A DNA stretch of 64,000 nt from Yersinia mollaretii ATCC 43969 (GCF_013282725.1 NZ_CP054043.1:3968001-4032000); one strand, 5' to 3'. Shown: positions 36,090-47,572, counted from the stretch's first letter. The notes: a model not told the origin generated them from the sequence alone. Numbers and translations: made by a program.

Positions 36090-38705
36090 TTATGCTGCCA
36101 GTGCCTTGGTTATCTTCTCGAACAAGTCACCGGATAAGTTCTCCAGCGTTTTCAATTGCTCCAGCGCCTGACGCATCAGAGCCTGACGCCCTGCGTCATA
36201 GCGTTTCAGGCGGATCAAGGGTTCGATCAATCGAGCAGCCACCTGCGGGTTACGAGTATTCAAATCACTGAGAATTTCAACCAGGAATTGATAGCCGCTA
36301 CCATCGCTGGCATGGAATGCGGCTGGATTGCCAGAGGCAAAACTGCCAACCAATGAGCGAGTACGATTTGGATTGCTCAAGCTAAATGCCGGATGCTTAA
36401 GCAAAGCACGCACCTGAGTCAAAACATCCGCTGCCGGGCTAGTCGCTTGCAGTGCAAACCACTTATCCATCACCAAGCCATCGTGGTTCCAGCGTACATC
36501 AAAGGCGGCCAATAACTCATCACGGCAAGGTAACTGTGCTGCAACTGCTGCTGCCATTGCTGCCAGCGAATCAGTCATATTATCGGCCTGATGATATTGT
36601 GAAGAGACCAGCTTATTAGCAAACTCTTTATCACCAAACGCCAGATAACTCAGACAGGTATTGCGCAATGCTCGCTTGGCTATATCACCATGTTCAATAC
36701 GATAAACTGGTGTTAAATTAGCCACATACACAGCTAGCAACTCATCGGACAGTGCTTGAGCCAAACACCGTGTAATCGCCTCATGCACCGCACTGATAGC
36801 CTGCGGATCAATCGTAGTAAACAGTTCCGCGATCTCATTTTCGGAAGGCAGTGTCAGGATCTGTGCGGCTAACGCAGGATCTAGACTCTCATCAAGTAAT
36901 ATTGCGCGGAAAGCATCTGCCACGTGAGTGGGTAAACTCAGCGGCTGTTTCTGCTGGTATTTGGCAACGTTAAGCTTGATATAGGTCGCCAGCAGGCTTT
37001 GTGCCGCATCCCAACGAGAGAATTCATTACGCGCATGCTGCATCAGGAAAGTGAGCTGCTGATCACTGTAGGTATAATCCAATTTAACTGGCGCGGAGAA
37101 TTCACGCAGTAAAGATGGAATCGGCGTGTGTTCGACGTTATCAAAGGTAAAGGTCTGTTCCGCTTCGGTCACATTCAGCACGTGATGAACCGGCAAACCA
37201 TTTCTCTGCAATGCGATCACATTGCCTTTACTGTCATATAGCTCAATATCGAGTGGGATATGTAATGGCAGTTTTTCAGGTTGATCTGGGGTTGGTAACG
37301 TTTTCTGGCTAACGTGCAAATGATACTGCTGCTTTTCAGCATCATAATCATCACGAACTGTCAGTATTGGGGTGCCCGATTGGCTATACCAGCGACGGAA
37401 TAAGGAGAGATCGACATTAGAGGCATCTTCCATTGCCTGAACAAAATCATCACAGGTCGCTGCGCTGCCATCATGGCGCTCAAAATAGAGCTGCATACCG
37501 GCCTGAAATTGCTGTTCGCCCAACAAGGTATGCATCATGCGGATCACTTCTGAACCTTTTTCATATACCGTTAGGGTATAGAAGTTATTCATCTCAATGA
37601 CTTTATCTGGGCGAATAGCATGAGCCATTGGGCTGGCATCTTCCGCGAACTGTGCCGCGCGCATGACTCGCACATTTTCAATTCGATTAACAGAGCGTGA
37701 GCCTAAATCAGAGCTGAACTCTTGATCACGGAATACCGTTAACCCCTCTTTCAAACTTAACTGGAACCAATCACGGCAAGTGACTCGGTTACCCGTCCAG
37801 TTATGGAAATATTCATGCCCAATAACCGCTTCAATGTTCAGATAATCTTTATCTGTCGCGGTTTCTGCTTTTGCCAGTACATATTTTGAGTTGAATACAT
37901 TCAACCCTTTATTCTCCATGGCACCCATATTGAAGAAATCAACGGCAACAATCATATAGATGTCGAGGTCATATTCCAGGCCAAAACGGGTCTCATCCCA
38001 TTTCATTGAGTTCTTCAGCGAGGTCATCGCCCAATCAGCACGATCTAAGTTGCCCCGATCAACAAAAAGCTCCAGTGCCACTTCACGGCCAGAACGGGTA
38101 ATGAACTTATCGCGCAAGACATCAAAATCACCGGCAACCAGTGCAAACAGATAACAAGGTTTTGGGAATGGATCTTCCCATTTGACCCAATGGCGACCCT
38201 CTTCCAGTTCGCCTTGTCCTACGCGGTTACCGTTGGAAAGAAGATAAGGATAGCGTGACTTGTCGGCGGTAATTCGGGTAGTAAAACGGGCCAGTACATC
38301 AGGGCGGTCTAAATAGTAGGTAATATGGCGGAAACCTTCAGCCTCACATTGGGTACATAGCGCCTCACCGGAAAGATAGAGCCCCTCAAGCGCACTGTTT
38401 GTTGCAGGGTGGATATCATTGACGATGGTCAGTGTGAAATGTGCGGGTAATTGCTCAATAACCAGCGAATTATCCTGTAGCTGATAATGAGGCCATGCTT
38501 GCCCATCAACGCTGAGACTGATTAACGTGAGGTCTTCACCATTTAAGATCAATGGTGTCACTTCGGTTGCCTGACGTTTTACTTTACTGACCGCCGTTAC
38601 CGTCGTTTTTTGCGCATCCAGTGCGAAGTCCAAATCGATATCGGTGATGGTGTAATCCGGCGCACGATAATCGTGACGGTATTTAGCTTGCGGCTGTTGT
38701 GTCAT
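36090..38705 (-). CDS. pepN: Aminopeptidase N (M1 family)
   Basis: 871 aa. It removes N-terminal residues from peptides in the cytoplasm. The substrate motif G-A-M-E-N is at residues 261-265, the zinc site H-E-Y-F-H at 297-301 and the third zinc ligand Glu320, the same numbers as in E. coli PepN. The catalytic domain is followed by a beta-sandwich and a large alpha-helical C-terminal domain (from about 550). The gene is monocistronic and divergent from pncB. A run of tandem repeats sits just past its stop. Confidence 0.97.
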   Translation of the reverse strand: MTQQPQAKYRHDYRAPDYTITDIDLDFALDAQKTTVTAVSKVKRQATEVTPLILNGEDLTLISLSVDGQAWPHYQLQDNSLVIEQLPAHFTLTIVNDIHPATNSALEGLYLSGEALCTQCEAEGFRHITYYLDRPDVLARFTTRITADKSRYPYLLSNGNRVGQGELEEGRHWVKWEDPFPKPCYLFALVAGDFDVLRDKFITRSGREVALELFVDRGNLDRADWAMTSLKNSMKWDETRFGLEYDLDIYMIVAVDFFNMGAMENKGLNVFNSKYVLAKAETATDKDYLNIEAVIGHEYFHNWTGNRVTCRDWFQLSLKEGLTVFRDQEFSSDLGSRSVNRIENVRVMRAAQFAEDASPMAHAIRPDKVIEMNNFYTLTVYEKGSEVIRMMHTLLGEQQFQAGMQLYFERHDGSAATCDDFVQAMEDASNVDLSLFRRWYSQSGTPILTVRDDYDAEKQQYHLHVSQKTLPTPDQPEKLPLHIPLDIELYDSKGNVIALQRNGLPVHHVLNVTEAEQTFTFDNVEHTPIPSLLREFSAPVKLDYTYSDQQLTFLMQHARNEFSRWDAAQSLLATYIKLNVAKYQQKQPLSLPTHVADAFRAILLDESLDPALAAQILTLPSENEIAELFTTIDPQAISAVHEAITRCLAQALSDELLAVYVANLTPVYRIEHGDIAKRALRNTCLSYLAFGDKEFANKLVSSQYHQADNMTDSLAAMAAAVAAQLPCRDELLAAFDVRWNHDGLVMDKWFALQATSPAADVLTQVRALLKHPAFSLSNPNRTRSLVGSFASGNPAAFHASDGSGYQFLVEILSDLNTRNPQVAARLIEPLIRLKRYDAGRQALMRQALEQLKTLENLSGDLFEKITKALAA

Positions 38706-39210
38706 AGAAACCCTTTTGACGTCATCTGTGAATATGATTATCAGGTCTGTATTGATAGTTGATTGGGCTTAAGAACATGGCTGTCATTGACTTCGCCCCA
38801 GACTCAGATAGCTTTTCAATGTATCACAAATGTTAGAAAAACCTAGTTGAGAACCCGTGCTATTAGGGCAAATTTAGCACTGATTGTGGATTTTTCGAGC
38901 CAGTTCGCAAGTCAATGATAGGTTTGTAATTGCTGAACAGTAACGCTGTTATTGCCTGTCATTGATGACGTTTCTCCCCGCACGGGATGCCAGTGTTGCA
39001 GCCTTTGGTGGTATCAGTGAGGGGGAGTGCTCAAGGAGAGAGCCACCTGCCATTTCTAATTCAGAGCTAATGGCACGTTTAAACCTAGACCTCGGATTAG
39101 CATTTATGGTGTGATGAAGCTTCAATAACAGGATAATCTCGGTATACTCCCGTGACTTTATGGTTTATGCCGACTACGGAAATGCTGCTACGAGGATGCT
39201 GTATAGCGCC
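38706..39210. other. Divergent control region of pepN and pncB
   Basis: About 505 bp without a gene. It must carry both promoters. I found no clear NadR-type box for pncB and no repeat. The stretch 38990-39060 is purine-rich (GTGAGGGGGAGTG and AAGGAGAGAG) but is not followed by an open frame I can support. Confidence 0.4.
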
Positions 39211-40416
39211 ATGACTCAAGACGCCTCACCGATTTTGACTTCATTGCTTGATACCGATGCATATAAGCTTCATATGCAGCAAGCTGTGTTCCATCGCTAT
39301 CGCCATATTACCGTTGCCGCTGAATTTCGCTGCCGTGGTGATGAGCTGTTGGGCGAATATGCTGACGAAATTCGCCACCAGATAGGATTGATGAGCCAAC
39401 TGGCGCTAACTGATAATGAGTATCTCTACCTCTCCAGTTTACCCTTCTTTAAAGCTGACTATCTGAGTTGGCTACGCACTTTTCGCTTTAACCCCGAGCA
39501 GGTCACCGTATCGGATAACAAAGGTAAGTTAGAGATTCGTATTGCTGGTCTATGGTGTGAAACGATTTTATGGGAAGTGCCTCTGCTCGCCGTAATCAGT
39601 GAAATCGTCCATCGCCGTCGCTCTGTACATATCTCGGCCGCTCAAGCCGTCCAGCAACTGCACAGTAAGCTGCAACAATTTAAGTCGCTCAGTGTTGATA
39701 TTGATATTACTCACTTTAAGTTAATGGATTTTGGTACTCGCCGCCGTTTCTCTCGCGAAATACAACATGCCATCGTCAACAGCTTAAAAGATGAATTCCC
39801 TTATCTTGTCGGCACCAGTAACTATGATTTAGCACGCAAATTAGCATTAACGCCAGTGGGCACTCAGGCCCATGAGTGGTTTCAGGCGCATCAACAGATA
39901 AGTCCGGTTTTAGCCAACAGCCAGCGCGTGGCACTGCAAGTCTGGTTAGATGAGTATCCAAATCAACTTGGGGTTGCATTGACCGACTGTATTACTATGG
40001 ATGCTTTCTTACGCGACTTCGATGAAACCTTTGCCAATCGTTATCAGGGATTGCGCCATGACTCAGGTGACCCGGTCGAGTGGGGTGAAAAAGCGATAGC
40101 CCATTATGAGAAGCTCGGTATTGATCCCATGAGCAAAACATTGGTGTTTTCAGATAATCTTGATCTGGAAAAAGCGTTATCGCTATACCGCCATTTCTAT
40201 CAACGAATTCAATTGGTATTCGGTATTGGTACACGCCTAACCTGCGATATTCCTGGTGTTAAGCCGCTTAATATTGTTATCAAGTTGGTTGAGTGTAACC
40301 ATAAACCGGTAGCTAAGCTTTCTGATAGCCCAGGTAAAACCATCTGTCATGACCCCGCTTTTGTTGATGAGCTACGTGAAGCCTTTGCCCTGCCTTTGGT
40401 CAAAAAAGCCAGTTAG
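39211..40416 (+). CDS. pncB: Nicotinate phosphoribosyltransferase
   Basis: 401 aa from the ATG at 39211 (M-T-Q-D-A-S-P), which matches the E. coli start; the frame is open 51 bp further upstream but without homology. It makes nicotinate mononucleotide from nicotinate and PRPP with ATP hydrolysis, in NAD salvage. Characteristic segments are [14 protein letters not shown] (near residue 12), the region around [11 protein letters not shown] with the phosphorylated-histidine loop, and R-H-D-S-G-D-P near residue 287. Transcription is probably independent of asnS, given the 296-bp gap. Confidence 0.96.
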   Translation: MTQDASPILTSLLDTDAYKLHMQQAVFHRYRHITVAAEFRCRGDELLGEYADEIRHQIGLMSQLALTDNEYLYLSSLPFFKADYLSWLRTFRFNPEQVTVSDNKGKLEIRIAGLWCETILWEVPLLAVISEIVHRRRSVHISAAQAVQQLHSKLQQFKSLSVDIDITHFKLMDFGTRRRFSREIQHAIVNSLKDEFPYLVGTSNYDLARKLALTPVGTQAHEWFQAHQQISPVLANSQRVALQVWLDEYPNQLGVALTDCITMDAFLRDFDETFANRYQGLRHDSGDPVEWGEKAIAHYEKLGIDPMSKTLVFSDNLDLEKALSLYRHFYQRIQLVFGIGTRLTCDIPGVKPLNIVIKLVECNHKPVAKLSDSPGKTICHDPAFVDELREAFALPLVKKAS

Positions 40417-40712
40417 TTTATGCCGCCGTTTTTTTGGCATTTATTGATAGTTTTTTGTATTTATTGATGAATAGTTGGGTAGTAAATACTGCCCAGCTAT
40501 TTTCTTTACTTGCCCGTTTTTAAGCCAGCCTATGCCCCCAATTAACACCCGCCCTGATTAGAGCTGCCTTTATTCAGAAATAAGCACAGAAATGTTGCAC
40601 TAAACTGGTGATTTCTACTTGTGTCCTACACTGTCGCAAGTAACATAGCAACATCCCCATTTTCTTGGGTTGTTAACTATTTCTATATCAAAACTATTAA
40701 AGAGAGAAATCT

Positions 40713-42113
40713 ATGAGCGTAGTGCCTGTAGTCGACGTACTGCAAGGCCGTGCTGCGGTTGACAGTGAAGTCACCGTACGCGGTTGGGTGCGTACCCGGA
40801 GAGATTCTAAAGCGGGTATCTCCTTCGTTGCCGTTTATGACGGTTCCTGCTTTGACCCGTTACAGGCCGTCGTGAATAATACTTTGCCTAATTATCAGGA
40901 TGAAGTGCTGCATCTGACTACTGGCTGTTCAGTCGAAGTGACTGGGACTGTGGTTGCATCACCGGGTGAAGGCCAGAGTTTTGAGATTCAAGCCACGGCA
41001 ATCAAAGTCGTCGGTTGGGTGGATGATCCCGATACCTACCCGATGGCAGCAAAACGCCACAGTATCGAATACTTACGTGAAGTGGCTCACTTACGCCCGC
41101 GTACTAACTTGATTGGCGCTGTTGCCCGTGTTCGCCATACTCTGGCGCAGGCGATTCACCGTTTCTTTGATGAAAACGGCTATTTCTGGGTTTCTACACC
41201 GCTGATTACCGCTTCAGATACTGAAGGTGCCGGTGAAATGTTCCGTGTATCCACCTTAGATCTGGAAAATCTGCCACGCACTGATACTGGTGCTGTCGAT
41301 TTCAGCGAGGATTTCTTCGGTAAAGAAGCCTTCCTGACGGTATCCGGCCAGTTGAACGGTGAAACCTACGCCAGTGCGTTATCTAAAGTTTACACTTTTG
41401 GCCCCACTTTCCGTGCTGAAAACTCCAACACCAGCCGCCATTTGGCTGAATTCTGGATGGTAGAGCCAGAAGTCGCCTTCGCTTCACTGGATGATGTCGC
41501 CGGTTTGGCGGAAAAAATGTTGAAGTATGTTTTCCAAGCGGTACTGAACGAACGTGCTGATGACATGAAATTCTTCGCTGAACGCGTAGATAAAGATGCT
41601 TTAGATCGCCTGCAACGCTTTGTTACCTCTGACTTCGCTCAAGTGAACTACACCGATGCTATTGAGATCCTGAAGGCATCAGGTCAGAAATTTGAAAATG
41701 ACGTCTCTTGGGGCATTGATTTATCTTCTGAGCATGAGCGCTATTTGGCTGAGAAACACTTTAAAGCACCAGTAGTGGTTAAAAACTATCCGAAAGACAT
41801 TAAAGCATTCTATATGCGTATGAATGAAGATGGTAAAACTGTTGCTGCGATGGATGTATTGGCACCGGGGATTGGTGAAATCATCGGGGGTTCACAACGT
41901 GAAGAACGCTTAGATGTATTGGACGCACGTCTGGAAGAGATGGGCCTCAATAAAGAAGATTATTGGTGGTATCGTGATCTGCGTCGCTACGGCACTGTAC
42001 CACATTCAGGTTTTGGCCTTGGATTTGAGCGCTTGATCTCCTATGTAACAGGGGTCCAAAACGTTCGGGATGTTATTCCATTCCCACGTACGCCGAGAAA
42101 TGCCAGCTTCTAA
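40713..42113 (+). CDS. asnS: Asparaginyl-tRNA synthetase
   Basis: 466 aa, the E. coli length. An OB-fold anticodon-binding domain (about residues 1-110, with [12 protein letters not shown]) precedes a class IIb catalytic core. Motif 2 lies around [15 protein letters not shown] (about 230) and motif 3 around G-F-G-L-G-F-E-R (about 440). It charges tRNA-Asn with asparagine. AGAGAG precedes the ATG and an intrinsic terminator follows. Confidence 0.98.
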   Translation: MSVVPVVDVLQGRAAVDSEVTVRGWVRTRRDSKAGISFVAVYDGSCFDPLQAVVNNTLPNYQDEVLHLTTGCSVEVTGTVVASPGEGQSFEIQATAIKVVGWVDDPDTYPMAAKRHSIEYLREVAHLRPRTNLIGAVARVRHTLAQAIHRFFDENGYFWVSTPLITASDTEGAGEMFRVSTLDLENLPRTDTGAVDFSEDFFGKEAFLTVSGQLNGETYASALSKVYTFGPTFRAENSNTSRHLAEFWMVEPEVAFASLDDVAGLAEKMLKYVFQAVLNERADDMKFFAERVDKDALDRLQRFVTSDFAQVNYTDAIEILKASGQKFENDVSWGIDLSSEHERYLAEKHFKAPVVVKNYPKDIKAFYMRMNEDGKTVAAMDVLAPGIGEIIGGSQREERLDVLDARLEEMGLNKEDYWWYRDLRRYGTVPHSGFGLGFERLISYVTGVQNVRDVIPFPRTPRNASF

Positions 42114-42150
42114 GTTCGTCATTTCGAAAAAAATTGTTAATTTGTATAAA

Positions 42151-42182
42151 TAAAAGCCAGCTCAGCTGGCTTTTGTCATTTT
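42151..42182 (+). terminator. asnS intrinsic terminator
   Basis: GCCAGC-TCA-GCTGGC-type hairpin with four A before and TTTTG plus a later T6 after it, 38 bp past the asnS stop. Confidence 0.9.
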
Positions 42183-42217
42183 TTAAAGTTCGATCTAAGT
42201 CACAAAGTTCCCTTAAA

Positions 42218-42268
42218 TTTACATTTAGTAACACATAGTATCCCACTGAAACACATTCAGGTAATTGG
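42218..42268 (+). promoter_or_regulatory. OmpR-box region of the porin gene
   Basis: TTTACATTTAGTAACACAT (42218-42236) resembles the E. coli ompF F1 OmpR site, and a second similar stretch with GAAACACATTCAGG follows at about 42247-42260. They lie roughly 70 bp upstream of the start point expected by homology (about 42310). OmpR/EnvZ osmoregulation is likely. Confidence 0.6.
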
Positions 42269-42411
42269 TAGCATTTTCGGTCTGGATTATAAGGTCTGTG
42301 AATGGAACACTGCGTTCAGACACAGACGACACCAAACTCTCAACAATAGTTCCAAAAAAATTATTGGCGGCAGTGGCAGGTGTCCGAATAAAACCAATGA
42401 GGGTAATAATA

Positions 42412-43515
42412 ATGATGAAGCGCAATATTCTTGCAGTAGTAATCCCAGCATTGTTAGCAGCTGGCGCAGCTAATGCAGCAGAAATCTACAACAAAGACGG
42501 CAACAAACTTGACCTGTACGGTAAAGTTGACGCGCGTCACCAGTTCTCTGATGCTAAAGGCCAAGACGGCGACGAATCTTATGTTCGTTTCGGCTTCAAA
42601 GGTGAAACCCAAATTACTGACCAACTGACCGGTTACGGCCAGTGGGAATACAACATTCAGGCTAACCACGCTGAATCTCAAGGTTCTGAAGGCAACAAAA
42701 CCCGTCTGGGCTTTGCTGGCCTGAAATTTGCTGAATTCGGTTCATTCGACTACGGCCGTAACTACGGCGTAATCTATGACGTTAACGCATGGACTGACAT
42801 GCTGCCAGTGTTCGGTGGTGATTCTATCTCCAACTCTGATAACTTCATGACTGGTCGTTCTACTGGTCTGGCAACTTATCGTAATACCAACTTCTTCGGT
42901 CTGGTTGATGGCCTGAACTTTGCCCTGCAATATCAAGGCAAAAACGAACGCGATAACGATATTAAAGATTCCAACGGTGACGGTTTCGGTATCTCTTCAA
43001 CTTATGACATCGGTTATGGCGTAAGCTTCGGTGCTGGTTTCTCTTCAGCTAACCGTACTACTGCTCAGAAAGATGCTCATCTGAATCCAGCGACTGGTCT
43101 GCATGTTGCTGAAGGCGACAAGGCTCAGGCTTGGAACTTTGGTGCCAAATACGATGCTAACAACGTATACTTGGCTGCAATGTATGCTGAAACTCAAAAC
43201 ATGACTCCATTTGGCAATGATGGTATTGCTAACAAGACTCGTGACATTGAAATCACTGCACAGTACCAGTTCGACTTCGGTCTGCGTCCATCTCTGGGCT
43301 ATGTTCAGTCCAAAGGTAAGGACCTGAACAACAACACTGATGACAACCATGATCTGTTGAAATATGTTTCTGTTGGTACCTACTACGCGTTCAACAAAAA
43401 CATGACCACCTATGTTGATTACAAAATCAACCTGCTGGATAAAGACAACTTCACCGAAGCAAATGGTCTGATGACAGACGACGTTGTAGGTGTTGGCTTG
43501 GTATACCAGTTCTAA
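42412..43515 (+). CDS. ompF: OmpF-type general porin
   Basis: 367 aa from ATG-ATG at 42412 (M-M-K-R-N-I-L), which matches E. coli OmpF; GAGGG lies upstream. The signal peptide ends A-N-A at residue 23. The mature protein begins A-E-I-Y-N-K-D-G-N and forms a 16-stranded trimeric barrel ending in the C-terminal Y-Q-F. The P-E/P-V-F-G-G-D constriction loop (L3) is visible near residue 135. It admits small hydrophilic solutes. The position between asnS and aspC is that of E. coli ompF. The leader resembles E. coli ompF around the MicF-pairing site, so sRNA control is likely. A longer frame from 42265 is discounted. Confidence 0.95.
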   Translation: MMKRNILAVVIPALLAAGAANAAEIYNKDGNKLDLYGKVDARHQFSDAKGQDGDESYVRFGFKGETQITDQLTGYGQWEYNIQANHAESQGSEGNKTRLGFAGLKFAEFGSFDYGRNYGVIYDVNAWTDMLPVFGGDSISNSDNFMTGRSTGLATYRNTNFFGLVDGLNFALQYQGKNERDNDIKDSNGDGFGISSTYDIGYGVSFGAGFSSANRTTAQKDAHLNPATGLHVAEGDKAQAWNFGAKYDANNVYLAAMYAETQNMTPFGNDGIANKTRDIEITAQYQFDFGLRPSLGYVQSKGKDLNNNTDDNHDLLKYVSVGTYYAFNKNMTTYVDYKINLLDKDNFTEANGLMTDDVVGVGLVYQF

Positions 43516-43555
43516 GTCAAACTTAATCAGGCAGTTTGTCTGCTGACATAAGTTG

Positions 43556-43588
43556 AAAAAAAGACAGGGCTTCGGCTCTGTCTTTTTG
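43556..43588 (+). terminator. ompF intrinsic terminator
   Basis: GACAGGGC and GCTCTGTC form an 8-bp stem (one G-U) with a stable TTCG tetraloop, followed by TTTTT. Confidence 0.93.
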
Positions 43589-43772
43589 TTTCTATCCTTA
43601 GCCAATGTAGGGATATTACGCTGCCAATGGCGCTATTCCGCCGATTTTTCACCCTGAATCCCCTCGCCTCACAACATTCATTTCTTTTTATCGCAAACGG
43701 TTGGCAAAGGCGGTAACTGGCGTTACCCTGATAGTTCTGTTTGCTTAACGCTAAGCCATGGAAGCCTCTGAC

Positions 43773-44963
43773 ATGTTTGAAAAAATCACTGCTGCACCTG
43801 CGGACCCTATTCTGGGCCTGACCGATATTTTCCGCGCGGATGACCGCCCTAATAAAATCAACCTTGGGATCGGTGTCTACAAAGACGAAACCGGTAAAAC
43901 GCCCGTGCTCACCAGCGTGAAGAAAGCTGAGCAGTATTTGCTGGAAAATGAAGTTACTAAAAACTATTTGGATATTGGCGGCCTGCCAGCTTTCGCCAGT
44001 TGCACTCAGGAACTGTTGTTCGGTACCCAGAGCGCCATTATTGCTGATAAACGTGCACGTACCGCTCAAACTCCGGGTGGGACTGGCGGGTTGCGCATCG
44101 CCGCTGATTTTATCGCTCATCAAACCAGCGCCAAACGTGTCTGGGTCAGTAATCCTAGCTGGCCAAACCATAAAAACATCTTCGCTGCTGCAGGGCTGGA
44201 AGTGGTTGAGTATGCCTATTATGATGCTGCGAACCATGCACTAGACTTCGATGGGCTATTAAATAGCCTGTCAGAAGCTCAGGCTGGCGACGTCGTACTG
44301 TTCCATGGCTGCTGCCATAACCCAACCGGTATCGACCCAACTGCAGCCCAGTGGAGCCAACTGGCTGAACTCTCTGTGGCTAAAGGTTGGTTGCCGCTGT
44401 TTGACTTCGCCTATCAGGGCTTTGCCAAAGGGCTGGAAGAAGATGCTCAGGGCCTGCGTATTTTCGCCGCAACACACCAAGAATTGATTGTTTGCAGCTC
44501 TTATTCAAAAAACTTCGGTCTGTACAATGAGCGTGTCGGGGCTTGCACTATTGTGGCAGCAAGCAGCGATGTAGCTGATATTGCATTCAGCCAAGTTAAA
44601 GCGGTTATTCGTGCTAACTACTCTAACCCACCGGCTCATGGTGCCTCTGTGGTAGCCACCATTTTGGGCAACCCGGCACTGCGTGCAATTTGGGAACAAG
44701 AACTGACCGATATGCGCCAGCGTATTCACCGTATGCGTCAGTTGTTTGTTAATACATTGCAGGAAAAAGGCGCGAAACAAGACTTCAGCTTTATCATTAA
44801 CCAGAATGGTATGTTCTCGTTCAGTGGCCTGACCAAAGAACAAGTTCTACGTCTGCGTAATGAGTTTGCCGTTTACGCAGTAAATTCTGGCCGAGTGAAC
44901 GTTGCAGGAATGACGCCGGACAACATGGCTCCACTGTGTGAAGCTATTGTTGCTGTGCTCTAA
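43773..44963 (+). CDS. aspC: Aspartate aminotransferase
   Basis: 396 aa from the ATG at 43773 (M-F-E-K-I-T-A-A-P), with GGAAG upstream; an earlier in-frame ATG at 43758 lacks homology. It interconverts aspartate plus 2-oxoglutarate and oxaloacetate plus glutamate using PLP. The PLP lysine lies in S-Y-S-K-N-F-G-L-Y near residue 246, and the arginine that binds the distal carboxylate is in the C-terminal part (S-G-R-V-N-V-A-G). GGTAAC-TGGC-GTTACC upstream (about 43711-43726) is a short inverted repeat. A terminator follows. Confidence 0.97.
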   Translation: MFEKITAAPADPILGLTDIFRADDRPNKINLGIGVYKDETGKTPVLTSVKKAEQYLLENEVTKNYLDIGGLPAFASCTQELLFGTQSAIIADKRARTAQTPGGTGGLRIAADFIAHQTSAKRVWVSNPSWPNHKNIFAAAGLEVVEYAYYDAANHALDFDGLLNSLSEAQAGDVVLFHGCCHNPTGIDPTAAQWSQLAELSVAKGWLPLFDFAYQGFAKGLEEDAQGLRIFAATHQELIVCSSYSKNFGLYNERVGACTIVAASSDVADIAFSQVKAVIRANYSNPPAHGASVVATILGNPALRAIWEQELTDMRQRIHRMRQLFVNTLQEKGAKQDFSFIINQNGMFSFSGLTKEQVLRLRNEFAVYAVNSGRVNVAGMTPDNMAPLCEAIVAVL

Positions 44964-44984
44964 TTAGTGCTCTGTGACTGACTA

Positions 44985-45018
44985 TAAAAAGGGTGCCTTT
45001 AATAGGCACCCTTTTTTC
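44985..45018 (+). terminator. aspC intrinsic terminator
   Basis: GGGTGCC and GGCACCC pair around TTTAATA, with five A before and six T after. Confidence 0.95.
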
Positions 45019-45044
45019 CCTTAATTTATCAGTCCAAACTGACC

Positions 45045-46586
45045 TTAATGGAACATATATTTGGCAAACTCGCTCATTGGCATGGGTCGCCCAAACATAT
45101 AGCCTTGCAGATAATCAACATTATGCGCCTGTAAGTAACGCATTTGCGTATCGTTTTCAACACCCTCAGCAATCGTCTGTAACCCCAGTCGAGTCGCCAA
45201 ATCAATCACATTACCCACAATATGGCTCGACAGTGCATCGGAACCAATCATACCGACAAAACTTTGGTCTATTTTCAAGAAATCGACTTTAAATTGCTGC
45301 AAATAACTCAGACTTGAATGCCCAGTGCCAAAGTCGTCAATAGCAATGAAGACACCAAGGGCATGAAGCTCTGCGAATAACCTATCGGTCATCTCATCTG
45401 CAACGATCAATTTGCGCTCGGTTAACTCCAACGTGATATTAATTTTATTGCCGCCAAAAGCCTGAATGAAATGACGGCAGTCATCCAACAGACTCAAATC
45501 ACGGCAATGGTTGGCACTAATATTAAAGCCGAAATGGAAGCCTTCCGGTAATTGATTCACATAAGGCGCAAATTTCGCACTGACTTGCTGCATAATAGAA
45601 CGGGTCATTGGCACAATAAGTTCGCTGTCTTCGGCCATCGGAATAAAGTGATTTGGTTGAATCATCCCCTGCCCAGGGTGTTGCCAGCGCATTAAGACTT
45701 CACAGCCAATCCAGTATTTTTCTTTACCTGTCACAATAGGCTGCATATAAGGAATAAACTCGCCATTGTCCAGTGCTTGCTTTAATACTTGCGTTGGCGA
45801 CGCTGCTCTGCCTGATAACCAGAAAACAAGGGCGGCGGACCCAATACTCATTACGATGAAAAATATCAGGCTGCCTTGAGTATATTGCCAGGCATAGGCC
45901 AAATATTGCTGATTAGAAAGTGTCGTATTTAGCGAATAGGCAAATTTATCTGATGCCAGATAGAGCAGTTCCCCCCCATTCTGAGGCTGGCCGATATGCA
46001 CCACTCCTGCCGAATCCATCCATTTGTCGCCGACTTTCAGTTGTAGCTGAATATCACCACTGAGCAGGTTAAGAATACTCCGTAGGTAATAGCCATCAAC
46101 AGCCACCAGAATACTGTATTCACCTCGCGCCTGTCGGTACACCATTAAAGCACGATCAGGTGTGACGTCATTGCCCGACATTAACTCGAGTTGCCCATCA
46201 ACAAATACATCGAGATCAAAAGGCGTCGAAAGTGGGCCATATATTGAGGAGCAATAGATATTCGAGCCTTTAGCAAAAGAGACAGAGCGCACATCGGGAA
46301 CCATGACCACTTGATCTCGTAAATTCTGCACAACTTGTATGCAAGGTTTCCCCAACCCGGTGTCTACCTGAATCGCCGCATGTTGCAAGTTATTAAATAC
46401 CTGATCGAAGCGCGCCCTGCCCTGTAATAATTTTGCTTCTGCATCTTGATGCATATTGGCTTTGGTCTGGCCATAAATCACGACAGCACCCAGTAACAGA
46501 AATAGCAATAATACCATGCAAGAAAAACCAAGCCGGGACAGGAACTTATTCAGTCTGAAACGACGAAATGGCATAGTGGGTTCCAT
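45045..46586 (-). CDS. CSS-motif/EAL-domain cyclic di-GMP phosphodiesterase
   Basis: 513 aa. A transmembrane helix at about residues 16-38, a periplasmic CSS domain (about 40-235) with the cysteine-serine-serine motif (Y-C-S-S near 110) and partner cysteine near 80, a second helix at about 240-262, and a cytoplasmic EAL domain (about 270-510). Catalytic residues look complete: E-V-L-M-R (EAL variant), N-I-S-A-N, E-L-T-E-R, D-D-F-G-T-G, F-L-K-I-D and A-E-G-V-E. CSS domains in E. coli (PdeC family) sense periplasmic redox state through DsbA/B. An ATG at 46574 has a better ribosome binding site. Not present between aspC and gloC in E. coli. Confidence 0.9.
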   Translation of the reverse strand: MEPTMPFRRFRLNKFLSRLGFSCMVLLLFLLLGAVVIYGQTKANMHQDAEAKLLQGRARFDQVFNNLQHAAIQVDTGLGKPCIQVVQNLRDQVVMVPDVRSVSFAKGSNIYCSSIYGPLSTPFDLDVFVDGQLELMSGNDVTPDRALMVYRQARGEYSILVAVDGYYLRSILNLLSGDIQLQLKVGDKWMDSAGVVHIGQPQNGGELLYLASDKFAYSLNTTLSNQQYLAYAWQYTQGSLIFFIVMSIGSAALVFWLSGRAASPTQVLKQALDNGEFIPYMQPIVTGKEKYWIGCEVLMRWQHPGQGMIQPNHFIPMAEDSELIVPMTRSIMQQVSAKFAPYVNQLPEGFHFGFNISANHCRDLSLLDDCRHFIQAFGGNKINITLELTERKLIVADEMTDRLFAELHALGVFIAIDDFGTGHSSLSYLQQFKVDFLKIDQSFVGMIGSDALSSHIVGNVIDLATRLGLQTIAEGVENDTQMRYLQAHNVDYLQGYMFGRPMPMSEFAKYMFH

Positions 46587-46805
46587 TGAAAGGCGCTCGT
46601 CATATTACGAACTCAAAACGGCAGTAGAAACCGTGCCGCGTCAATATCAATTACTGCTGATTAGTGGCTTCTACCTGCCAATAATGCCCCTGTCAATGTC
46701 GTAGAGAGAGTGCTAATCCAATGCACATCATCATTATGATAAAAGCACAGATAAATAGCTGATTATTGACTCACAAAACGTATTGGTCGCTTATTAAATA
46801 TAACG

Positions 46806-46830
46806 CAAAAAGGCACCCTGATGGTGCCTT
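46806..46830 (-). terminator. gloC terminator
   Basis: AGGCACC and GGTGCCT form a 7-bp stem extended by A-T pairs; the minus strand ends in five T. It lies about 45 bp past the gloC stop. Confidence 0.85.
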
Positions 46831-46873
46831 CATTGTGGTTGTCTGCATTGATGACACGACTAAAAAATCGTCA

Positions 46874-47521
46874 TCACCAAATAGCTGGTTCCTCACGTAT
46901 AAATGGGTTGTTCTGCCGCTCGTGCCCTAGCGTAGACATCGGGCCATGACCGGGGATGAAAGTCATATCATCACCCAATGGCAACAATTTGGTCCGAATG
47001 GAATTAATCAGCTGCTGGTGATCACCGCGCGGGAAATCACTGCGCCCGACCCCTCCATTAAATATAACATCACCGACCAGTGCCAAACGCCCTTGCTGGT
47101 CAATGAAGACAATATGCCCCGGTGTATGACCCGGGCAGTGCAAGACTGACAACTCTATTTCGCCGACGGTTACTTTATCACCCTCTTCCAGCCAACGTGT
47201 CGGGGTAAAAGCTTCACACTCATCTAGCCCAAACATTCGGCTCTGGGCGGGCAACCCTTCTAACCAAAAAGTGTCTTCTTTCTCAGGACCATAGATCGGG
47301 ATATCAAAATGTGAAGCCAGCTCAGCGGCAGCCCCTACATGGTCAAGATGACCATGAGTGAGCAAAATCTGTCTCACATTGACCCCTTGGCGTGCCACTT
47401 CAGCAATGATCTTTTCGGCATCACCGCCGGGATCGACCAATGCAGCCTGCCCTGTTGCTTCGCACCAGATCAAGGTGCAGTTCTGGCTAAAGGCCGTCAC
47501 TGGAATAATTTGATATTTCAT
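46874..47521 (-). CDS. gloC: Hydroxyacylglutathione hydrolase GloC (YcbL, type II glyoxalase)
   Basis: 215 aa from the ATG at 47521 (M-K-Y-Q-I-I-P-V-T), the E. coli YcbL start; GGAG is just upstream. The metallo-beta-lactamase fold is shown by T-H-G-H-L-D-H (zinc site, near residue 54), H-C-P-G-H-T-P-G-H near 130, G-D near 152 and G-H-G-P near 194. It hydrolyses S-lactoylglutathione in methylglyoxal detoxification, the partner step to mgsA in this window. Order gloC-mepK-ldtD is conserved. Confidence 0.95.
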   Translation of the reverse strand: MKYQIIPVTAFSQNCTLIWCEATGQAALVDPGGDAEKIIAEVARQGVNVRQILLTHGHLDHVGAAAELASHFDIPIYGPEKEDTFWLEGLPAQSRMFGLDECEAFTPTRWLEEGDKVTVGEIELSVLHCPGHTPGHIVFIDQQGRLALVGDVIFNGGVGRSDFPRGDHQQLINSIRTKLLPLGDDMTFIPGHGPMSTLGHERQNNPFIREEPAIW

Positions 47522-47572
47522 AATGCTCCACCCCCAATGCAATGACTCAATGCATTGGCATAAAAATACGTG

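Noticed and set aside
40433..40470. Direct repeat with ATTTATTGAT after pncB as a possible regulatory element
   Set aside because: Two short AT-rich copies of 10 bp next to T-runs; explained by low complexity near the pncB 3' end.
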